This document shows, one piece after another, positions 56,532 through 64,000 of a stretch of DNA of 64,000 bases (position 1 is its first letter; every line of letters starts with the position of its first letter). The notes under the pieces were generated by a model. The model was given only the letters and a program-made list of their open reading frames with translations, made no database searches and was not told where the DNA came from. The translations under genes and the position numbers were made by a program. The stretch comes from Bradyrhizobium diazoefficiens (lineage in GTDB: Bacteria > Pseudomonadota > Alphaproteobacteria > Rhizobiales > Xanthobacteraceae), in the NCBI RefSeq assembly GCF_016612535.1, contig NZ_JAENXS010000002.1:62001-126000 (forward strand), read 5' to 3'.

Positions 56532-57308
56532 CTAATCCTGCGGCTCCGACGCAGCGTCGCCCTGCGCATCGATGCGCAGCCAGCCTGAGGGCGCGAGGCG
56601 CTGCTGCGGCAGGAAGCGGGCCTTGTAGTCCATCTTCTTGGAGCCTTCGATCCAGTAGCCGAGATAGACGTAAGGCAGCCCTTGCCGGCGGGCGCGGGCG
56701 ATGTGGTCGAGGATCATGAAGGTGCCCATCGAGCGGCTGACCTGGCCCGGCTCGAAGAACGAGTAGACCATCGAGAGGCCGTCGCTGAGCACGTCGGTGA
56801 GCGCGACTGCGATCAGTTCCTCGCCGCGGCCGGTGATGCCGCTGTCGACGCCGCGCTTGCGGTACTCGATGATGCGGGTCTCGACGTGGCTGTCCTCGAC
56901 CATCATGGCATAGTCGAGCACGGTCATGTCGGCCATGCCGCCATGGCGGTGGCGGGCATCGAGATAGGCGCGGAACACCGAATATTGCTCGGAGGTCGGT
57001 ACCGCGCTGCGTTGCTCGCCGATGATGTCGGAATTGCGCGCCATCACCTTGCGGAAGTTGCGGGACGGACGGAATTCGTTGGCAACCACCCGGACCGAGA
57101 CGCAGGCCCGGCACTGATCACAGGCCGGCCGGTAGGCGATCGATTGGCTGCGGCGGAAGCCGCCATGGGTCAGGAGGTCGTTGAGGTCGCCGGCGCGCTC
57201 TCCCACGAGGTGCGTAAACACCTTGCGCTCATGCCGGCCCGGCAGATACGGGCAGGGCGAGGGCGCCGTGAGATAAAATTGCGGGGTGTCGCGCGAGTGC
57301 TGGGTCAA
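56532..57308 (-). CDS. bpt: Aspartate/glutamate leucyltransferase
   Basis: Bpt adds leucine from Leu-tRNA to N-terminal Asp or Glu, marking proteins for ClpS-ClpAP degradation (bacterial N-end rule). The 258-residue protein has the N-terminal ATE1-like Cys cluster ([15 protein letters not shown]), the [11 protein letters not shown] segment, [15 protein letters not shown] and [19 protein letters not shown]. The start is a TTG at 57308 that gives the family N-terminus [15 protein letters not shown]; no ATG fits. Its partner clpS is not nearby. Confidence 0.95.
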   Translation of the reverse strand: MTQHSRDTPQFYLTAPSPCPYLPGRHERKVFTHLVGERAGDLNDLLTHGGFRRSQSIAYRPACDQCRACVSVRVVANEFRPSRNFRKVMARNSDIIGEQRSAVPTSEQYSVFRAYLDARHRHGGMADMTVLDYAMMVEDSHVETRIIEYRKRGVDSGITGRGEELIAVALTDVLSDGLSMVYSFFEPGQVSRSMGTFMILDHIARARRQGLPYVYLGYWIEGSKKMDYKARFLPQQRLAPSGWLRIDAQGDAASEPQD

Positions 57309-57427
57309 GGGACGTCGTGGGCCTCCGAAGTGGGTATCAGCATCGCGCTACCAAAGCCCCCGGTCAATCGGTCTGCTGGGCAGGTCAGATCCGTCAGCTT
57401 AGTCGATCCTGGTTGATAGGTCCTTGA

Positions 57428-57979
57428 TCAGTAAGTCCTTGCCGCCTGAGGCACTGGCGACCGAACGGAATTGTTGATCACGATCGTCCCCAGCACGAAA
57501 TCGTGCAGCAGGCGCCGGCGGCCGTTGAACAGGCCGACCAGCACGACGAAGGGCGACAGGAACGACACCGTGACCCAGAACAGCACGGCATGAGTGGCGC
57601 CCAGGACGAAATAACCGGGTGCGCCGTACCAAGTGCGCAACTCCAGATCCATCACCCGCATTCCTATCGTCGCAGACGAGGGACCGCCGATGCAGGCGCC
57701 GTAATAAACGATGGCCCAGATCACGGAGGCCGGCCAGGCCAGCCAAAACAGCGCCCAGCCGATGCCGAGCGTCACCACCCCGAACACCGCAATGAAGATG
57801 TAGCCGAGGATGACGGGGACGGAGATCACGACCATGTCGATCAGGAACGCGAACACCCGCCGCGTCGCGACACCGCGGAACAGCTCAGGGTGCAAATAGG
57901 GATCATAGGCGTGAGCCGCGCCGTCACTTCGCCATGCGCCGCCTTGGGAACCTGAATTGCCCGAGTCCGAATACGACAT
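57428..57979 (-). CDS. RDD family membrane protein
   Basis: A 183-residue protein with a Ser/Gly-rich N-terminus and the RDD domain from residue about 45: RRVFAFLIDMVVISVPVILG with the Arg and Asp residues of the name, then GPSSATIGMRVMDLELRTW and FNGRRRLLHDFVLGT. Three or four membrane helices. RDD proteins have been linked to ion or small-molecule transport, with little biochemical work. GGGAGG lies ahead of ATG 57979. It is downstream of hemB on the same strand and may be co-transcribed. Confidence 0.9.
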   Translation of the reverse strand: MSYSDSGNSGSQGGAWRSDGAAHAYDPYLHPELFRGVATRRVFAFLIDMVVISVPVILGYIFIAVFGVVTLGIGWALFWLAWPASVIWAIVYYGACIGGPSSATIGMRVMDLELRTWYGAPGYFVLGATHAVLFWVTVSFLSPFVVLVGLFNGRRRLLHDFVLGTIVINNSVRSPVPQAARTY

Positions 57980-58099
57980 GTCCGCCTCCCAGGAGAAAAC
58001 TCCCGTGGCAGGACATGGGAACAGGTCATCCCCGTGCCAAGGGCGCGCGGGCGTCAACAAGCCGAAATATTCCGGCGATTCGGGGGCGGACGCGCACGA

Positions 58100-59792
<1,693 letters not shown>

Positions 59793-60282
59793 CGATCGCA
59801 GTCAACAGTGCAAATTGCTCTCGTACCCCGGACGCAATGCAGCGCGCCGCACTTGCGGCGTGATGCGTTGCAGAGCCGGGGCCCACTCTTTTTACAACCT
59901 GTGCTCTGGCTTTCCGGGACACGGGAGCGGAGTTGTATGCGCTTGGTTGACCGCTGGTTGCGTAAAATTCAAGGTAACTTTTCGTTGACCTAGCGCGATC
60001 CGCCACAGCTCTTACGCGTGCGTTTCGAAACGGGGCGGGGCTGTTCTGGAATGCGACAGAAGGTGCGGACGGAGGGTGAACAGGACCTTGCGACGGTCAA
60101 CAGACGGTTGCGAAAAGCCCTTGTGGCACAGGCTTAATCCGCAATTCACTGTCTTAAATTCATGATCTCTTTATTCTCTTATTTAAGCCGATCTTCAAAC
60201 GCCCCCCTTAAGTTGCACCTATCAGACGGGACACAAGTTTCGTCGAATAAGTGTCGATAAAAACGACAACAGGGGAAGTGTC
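59793..60282 (+). other. AT-rich regulatory gap before the MarR/LdtR-type gene
   Basis: About 490 bases without a credible gene. GC content drops noticeably from 60135 to 60260 (CTTAAATTCATGATC, TTATTCTCTTATTTAAG). A palindromic site sits at its 3' end. Upstream of 59940 the sequence is GC-rich and may contain the 3' end region of the DUF6163-like gene. No RNA gene was recognised. Confidence 0.45.
60252..60268. promoter_or_regulatory. Palindrome upstream of the MarR/LdtR-type gene, candidate autoregulatory site
   Basis: TGTCGATAAAAACGACA has perfect TGTCG/CGACA arms and a 7-base A/T spacer. A related half, GTCGAATAA, stands at 60242-60250. It ends 14 bases before ATG 60283, where a repressor would block the promoter or leader. 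MarR-family proteins usually bind such 16-20 bp palindromes and often repress themselves. Confidence 0.5.
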
Positions 60283-60801
60283 ATGATGAAAGCCGTCGCA
60301 ACTGCGGCAGATACCGCAGAGCGCGTTTCCGGCCCGCAGGGTTCGGTGCAGTCGCTCTATCTGGAAGCATTGACTCTGGTGGAGCGGCTGCATCGCCGTC
60401 TCCTCGACGTGATCAAGGACGAGTTCGATCGTCGTGGCCGCGCCGACATCAATTCCGTGCAGGCGCTCCTGCTCTATAACATCGGCGACAAGGAGCTGAC
60501 CGCGGGCGAACTGCGCACGCGCGGTTACTATCTCGGCTCCAACGTCTCCTACAATCTGAAGAAGCTCGTCGAGCTCGGCTTCCTCGATCATCAGCGCTCG
60601 CGCGTTGACCGTCGCTCGGTGCGCATCCGCCTGACGCCGCAGGGCCAGGAAGTCCGCCGCATCGTCGACAGTCTCTACCAGAAGCACGTCAAGACCGTGG
60701 AACAGGTCGGCGGCATCTCTGGCGAGGAGTTTTCGACCCTTAACAAGTCGCTGCACCGCCTCGAGCGGTTCTGGACCGACCAGATCCTGTATCGGCTCTG
60801 A
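60283..60801 (+). CDS. ldtR: MarR family regulator, LdtR-like
   Basis: A 172-residue winged helix-turn-helix regulator. The dimerisation helix LYLEALTLVERLHRRLLDVI comes first, then the DNA-binding region with ELTAGELRTRGYYLGSNVSY and LKKLVELGFLDHQRS, the wing RVDRRSVRIRLTPQG and a C-terminal helix. It closely resembles LdtR of Liberibacter and other Rhizobiales, a MarR-type regulator tied to stress tolerance and L,D-transpeptidase expression; that match is from memory. AGGGGAAG precedes the ATG. A possible operator is next to it. Confidence 0.82.
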   Translation: MMKAVATAADTAERVSGPQGSVQSLYLEALTLVERLHRRLLDVIKDEFDRRGRADINSVQALLLYNIGDKELTAGELRTRGYYLGSNVSYNLKKLVELGFLDHQRSRVDRRSVRIRLTPQGQEVRRIVDSLYQKHVKTVEQVGGISGEEFSTLNKSLHRLERFWTDQILYRL

Positions 60802-60999
60802 GCTTTCCAAGGGATTTGGCCAAGCCGGCCCACTACAAGACCGGCAAGCCTTTCCTGAACGTGCCTGACTTCCCCAAGCGCGCCGGCCCGGATTGTCCCG
60901 GACCGGTGCGTTTTGTCGTCTCGCGATTGCGAAAAAATCAACCTCCCGAACGGAACCAGTTCCCTTCCTCGCGGTTATCTCTCCGGATCGGAGGATGCG

Positions 61000-61236
61000 A
61001 TGCTGGTCGAACGCGGGTTGCAGGCTATGAGCGTCGAGCTCGTGAGCGACGCTTACGCCATCGCTGCGAACTACCTGCGCCGCTCCGGCGCGATCCCCGA
61101 CACGCTCGTCACTAATGAGCGCCTGCTTGAGATCATCATCAAGCTGCTCCAGCACGGCGAATTCAACAAGATCAGGCTCGCCAACAAGGCCATCGCCAGG
61201 TTCGAGGCCCAGTCCGAGGCACGTGCGGTTGCTTGA
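61000..61236 (+). CDS. Small hypothetical protein after the LdtR-like gene
   Basis: A 78-residue protein, MLVERGLQAMSVELVSDAYA then AIAANYLRRSGAIPDTLVTN and ERLLEIIIKLLQHGEFNKIR. It is wholly helical, amphipathic and without cysteine. GGAGGA lies five bases before ATG 61000, one of the better ribosome sites here. I do not recognise a named family. The hit-rate of long helices suggests a coiled-coil or adaptor. It lies between the regulator and another small gene on the same strand. Confidence 0.72.
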   Translation: MLVERGLQAMSVELVSDAYAIAANYLRRSGAIPDTLVTNERLLEIIIKLLQHGEFNKIRLANKAIARFEAQSEARAVA

Positions 61237-61273
61237 TCGAAACTCCCAAAACATCGACGAACCAGAGGGTGCC

Positions 61274-61495
61274 ATGGAAGCCGCCATTGACCGCATCATG
61301 CAGACCTATGACCTGCTCGCCAATCGCACGTCCGCGGCGAGCGCGGAGGCGCGGGCCAAGGTGACGAACTACCTCAACACCCTGATGGAAGCTGGAGAGA
61401 ATGACCCCCACCGGTTGACGGTTTGCGGCCTGACCTATCTGCGTCAGCTCGATGGCAGCGTTGATCCCGTGAAGGCAGGGTATACCGGCCTGTAG
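61274..61495 (+). CDS. Small hypothetical protein before glyA
   Basis: A 73-residue helical protein: MEAAIDRIMQTYDLLANRTS, then ASAEARAKVTNYLNTLMEAG and LTVCGLTYLRQLDGSVDPVK. GAGGG precedes ATG 61274. One Cys and no membrane segment. It follows the 78-residue gene by 37 bases and was probably co-transcribed with it. Not a family I can name. Confidence 0.7.
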   Translation: MEAAIDRIMQTYDLLANRTSAASAEARAKVTNYLNTLMEAGENDPHRLTVCGLTYLRQLDGSVDPVKAGYTGL

Positions 61496-61804
61496 ACGGG
61501 GCGGAGGGCGGCGCCCGACAGGCTCTACCGGGAGCCCGATGGGCGGGCCCATCCTGAGATCCCAGAAATCACCCCCTACGGTCGTTAACGGAGTGCCGAT
61601 CCGCGGCTGAGCCGGGCAGTCCCGTAGGCTTGCGGGCCTCGAAGTCCCTGCGACCCCACCATATCTGGCATAATTCCCGTGTCCGACCCGCAACTACTTG
61701 GCCGGGGGCGGGCGATGTGGTAGATCGCGCTCGCCGCTTCCGATCGCCACACCAGACCCGTCCGTAGCCCGCCAAAAGGCTGCGGCGGTGGAGATATTCG
61801 CAAG
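61496..61804 (+). other. Promoter/leader region of glyA
   Basis: About 310 bases without a gene. A small hairpin GATGGG/CCCATC lies at 61538-61553. The tandem aptamer layout of a glycine riboswitch was looked for and not seen. The last 100 bases are GC-rich, and a purine-rich GATATTCGCAAG precedes the glyA ATG. Confidence 0.45.
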
Positions 61805-63103
61805 ATGACCTTCGCCAAAACCGCCTCCGCGCCCGATTCGTTTTTCACCGCCTCGCTCGTCGAGGCTGACCCGGAAATCGCCGCCGCCATCAAGGGCGAG
61901 CTCGGCCGTCAGCGCCATGAGGTTGAGCTGATCGCCTCCGAGAACATCGTCAGCCGTGCCGTGCTGGAAGCGCAGGGTTCGGTGATGACCAACAAATACG
62001 CGGAGGGTTATCCGGGCGCGCGCTATTACGGTGGTTGTGAGTGGGTCGACGTCGCCGAGAACCTCGCGATCGATCGCGCCAAGAAGCTGTTCGGCGCCAA
62101 CTTCGCCAATGTGCAGCCGAACTCCGGCAGCCAGATGAACCAGGCGGTGTTCCTGGCGCTGCTCCAGCCCGGCGACACCTTCATGGGCCTCGATCTCGCG
62201 GCCGGCGGCCATCTCACTCACGGCTCGCCCGTCAACATGAGCGGCAAGTGGTTCAAGGCCGCGCACTACACCGTGCGCCGCGAAGACCAGATCATCGACA
62301 TGGACGCGGTCGCCAAGCAGGCCGAAGAGGTCAAGCCGAAGCTGATCGTCGCCGGCGGCTCGGCCTATTCGCGCGCCTGGGATTTCAAGCGTTTCCGCGA
62401 GATCGCGGACTCGGTTGGCGCGTACCTTCTGGTCGACATGGCGCACTTCGCAGGCCTCGTCGCCGGCGGCGTTCATGCTTCGCCGGTGCCGCATGCTCAC
62501 ATCACGACGACGACGACGCACAAATCGCTGCGTGGCCCGCGCGGCGGCTTGATGCTCTGGAATGACGAGACGCTGACCAAGAAATTCAACTCGGCGATCT
62601 TCCCGGGCCTGCAGGGCGGCCCGTTGATGCACGTGATCGCGGCAAAGGCGGTCGCTTTTGCCGAGGCGCTGCGGCCGGACTTCAAGATCTATGCGAAGAA
62701 CGTCGTCGAGAACGCCAAGGCGCTGGCCGAGACGCTGAAGGGCCACGGCCTCGACATCGTCTCCGGCGGCACCGACAATCATCTGATGCTGGTCGATTTG
62801 CGTCCGAAGGGTCTGAAGGGCAACGCCTCGGAGAAGGCGCTGGTCCGCGCGGCGATCACCTGCAACAAGAACGGCATTCCGTACGACCCTGAGTCACCGT
62901 TCGTCACCTCCGGTATTCGCTTGGGTACGCCGGCGGCGACGACCCGCGGCTTTGGCGTTGCCGAATTCCAGCAGGTCGGCGGCATGATCGCCGAGGTCCT
63001 GAACGCGATCGCGCAGTCCTCCGACGGCAAGGCGCCGCTGGTCGAGGCCGCGATCAAGGAACGGGTCAAGGCGCTCACCGACCGCTTCCCGATCTATCAG
63101 TAA
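61805..63103 (+). CDS. glyA: Serine hydroxymethyltransferase
   Basis: GlyA interconverts serine and glycine, feeding one-carbon units to folate. The 432-residue PLP enzyme has the start [20 protein letters not shown], the GARYYGG segment, [17 protein letters not shown] and the cofactor lysine in [14 protein letters not shown] near residue 235. It is followed after 32 bases by nrdR and then ribD, a conserved Rhizobiales order. ATG 61805 gives the normal length. Confidence 0.97.
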   Translation: MTFAKTASAPDSFFTASLVEADPEIAAAIKGELGRQRHEVELIASENIVSRAVLEAQGSVMTNKYAEGYPGARYYGGCEWVDVAENLAIDRAKKLFGANFANVQPNSGSQMNQAVFLALLQPGDTFMGLDLAAGGHLTHGSPVNMSGKWFKAAHYTVRREDQIIDMDAVAKQAEEVKPKLIVAGGSAYSRAWDFKRFREIADSVGAYLLVDMAHFAGLVAGGVHASPVPHAHITTTTTHKSLRGPRGGLMLWNDETLTKKFNSAIFPGLQGGPLMHVIAAKAVAFAEALRPDFKIYAKNVVENAKALAETLKGHGLDIVSGGTDNHLMLVDLRPKGLKGNASEKALVRAAITCNKNGIPYDPESPFVTSGIRLGTPAATTRGFGVAEFQQVGGMIAEVLNAIAQSSDGKAPLVEAAIKERVKALTDRFPIYQ

Positions 63104-63135
63104 GAGGCCAAGTCTCAAAGGAACAAGGCAAACGG

Positions 63136-63618
63136 ATGCGCTGCCCGAACTGCAACAGTCTCGATACGCAGGTAAAGGACTCGCGTCCGACCGAGGATTC
63201 TGCCGTCATTCGCAGGCGGCGCGTGTGCGTCGCCTGCAATTTCCGCTTCACCACCTTCGAGCGCGTGCAACTGCGCGAACTCACCGTGATCAAGCGCAAC
63301 GGCCGCCGTGTGCCGTTCGACCGCGACAAGTTGATGCGCTCGGTGTCGATCAGCTTGCGCAAGCGGCAGGTCGAACCGGAGCGGGTGGAGAAGATGGTCT
63401 CCACCATCGTGCGCGAGCTCGAGACCGGGGGCGAGGCCGAAATCTCCTCCGAGGTGATCGGCGAGACCGTGATGGAGCATCTGCGCACGCTCGACGACGT
63501 CGCCTATGTGCGCTTTGCCTCGGTCTACCGCAATTTCCGCGAGGCCAAGGATTTCGCCGACGTGCTTGGCGAACTCTCTGGTGAGGAGGAAGCGCGGCTC
63601 GCCGCGATCCGCAAATGA
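63136..63618 (+). CDS. nrdR: Transcriptional repressor NrdR
   Basis: NrdR represses ribonucleotide reductase genes in response to ATP/dATP levels. The 160-residue protein has the four-cysteine zinc ribbon ([18 protein letters not shown], then [16 protein letters not shown]) and the ATP-cone domain ([20 protein letters not shown]). ATG 63136 follows GAACAAGGCAAACGG. Its stop overlaps the ribD start by 4 bp (ATGA), so the two are translationally coupled. Confidence 0.97.
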   Translation: MRCPNCNSLDTQVKDSRPTEDSAVIRRRRVCVACNFRFTTFERVQLRELTVIKRNGRRVPFDRDKLMRSVSISLRKRQVEPERVEKMVSTIVRELETGGEAEISSEVIGETVMEHLRTLDDVAYVRFASVYRNFREAKDFADVLGELSGEEEARLAAIRK

Positions 63619-64000
63619 TCTTCCGCATCCTGGAAGATCAGTTCGCGCAGAAGATCCGAGAGACCAAGGACGCCGATCGCCGCTTCATGCAGCTTGCCCT
63701 TTCGCTCGGCCGGCGCGGGCAGGGGCGCACCTGGCCGAACCCGGCAGTGGGCGCCGTCATCGTCAAGGACGGTGTCATCCTCGGCCGCGGCTGGACTCAA
63801 CCTGGTGGGCGGCCGCATGCCGAGCCTGAAGCGTTACGACGGGCGGGCCAGGCGGCGCGCGGCGCCACGCTCTATGTCACGCTCGAACCCTGCTCGCACT
63901 TCGGCAAGTCGCCGCCCTGCGCCGACGCGGTGATCGCGGCGGGCATCGAACGGGTGGTGGCGGCGATCGAGGATCCCAATCCGGAGGTGGCGGGGCAGGG
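63615..64000 (+). CDS. ribD: Riboflavin biosynthesis protein RibD (5' part only)
   Basis: RibD deaminates and reduces the pyrimidine intermediate of riboflavin synthesis. The gene starts at ATG 63615, overlapping the nrdR stop, and runs off the window after 128 full codons, so only the deaminase domain is seen. It begins [20 protein letters not shown] and shows the zinc-deaminase motifs [26 protein letters not shown] and [15 protein letters not shown]. The reductase domain lies beyond the edge. The start is supported by the overlap and by [14 protein letters not shown]. Confidence 0.95.
   Translation, partial: MIFRILEDQFAQKIRETKDADRRFMQLALSLGRRGQGRTWPNPAVGAVIVKDGVILGRGWTQPGGRPHAEPEALRRAGQAARGATLYVTLEPCSHFGKSPPCADAVIAAGIERVVAAIEDPNPEVAGQ

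Noticed and set aside
61496..61804. Glycine riboswitch upstream of glyA
   Set aside because: Only a minor hairpin (61538-61553) is present; the tandem aptamer core words were not found.

Overview
The window is ordinary high-GC alphaproteobacterial chromosome, and the protein sequences, gene order and intergenic repeats point to Bradyrhizobium or a very close relative. Diagnostic points are a Mg-type HemB, an MntH preceded by a Mur-like operator, an alphaproteobacterial porin, GatCAB and MarR/LdtR-type neighbourhoods typical of Rhizobiales, and several intergenic palindromic repeats of the kind scattered through Bradyrhizobium genomes. No phage, plasmid, transposase, CRISPR array or toxin-antitoxin module was recognised. 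Nearly all of the window is core chromosome, and no wholly new multi-gene system was found.

Layout. 0-13 kb: end of a DoxX membrane protein, an amidase, a patatin-like lipase, the plsY-pyrC-pyrB cluster (minus strand; the PyrC-like protein has lost its HxH metal motif), a VanX-type D-Ala-D-Ala dipeptidase, an AidB-like acyl-CoA dehydrogenase, two tandem CPBP membrane proteases (the second more AT-rich), an AEC transporter, ruvX and a LysR regulator. 13-19 kb: two nitronate monooxygenases and the gatC-orf-gatA-orf-gatB cluster, in which two small unknown genes are translationally coupled to the amidotransferase genes. 19-28.4 kb: a tiny histone-H1-like basic peptide, long non-coding stretches, tRNA-Ser(GCT), a TPR protein, a hypothetical enzyme-like protein, a major porin with a textbook terminator, and a lytic transglycosylase with a Lys/Ala-rich repeat region.

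28.6-43.7 kb is a dense housekeeping block: dapA, mscL, smpB, peroxiredoxin, a family-5-type uracil-DNA glycosylase overlapping a NYN-domain protein, rpoZ (with terminator), rsh, pdxJ, acpS, lepB, rnc, era, a membrane protein, recO, a secreted small protein and parC. Many neighbours overlap by 4 bp (pdxJ/acpS, lepB/rnc), indicating coupled translation: ppGpp signalling, protein export, RNA processing, ribosome assembly and recombination run in one direction.

43.9-56.5 kb is more accessory: a GMC oxidoreductase, a repeat-rich gap with a perfect 31-bp inverted repeat, a small membrane protein, a frameshifted zinc-ribbon gene, chrA with a rhodanese-ChrB fusion, a secreted lactonase-like metallo-hydrolase, two MFS transporters, a class III nucleotide cyclase, mntH and an unknown protein. 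56.5-64 kb returns to core functions: bpt, an RDD protein, hemB (with an Irr-box-like site), a DUF6163-like membrane protein, a MarR/LdtR-type regulator, two small unknown genes, glyA, nrdR and the start of ribD, cut by the window edge.

All calls come from reading the sequence and from memory of protein families; no database search was run. Regulatory sites are motif matches only.
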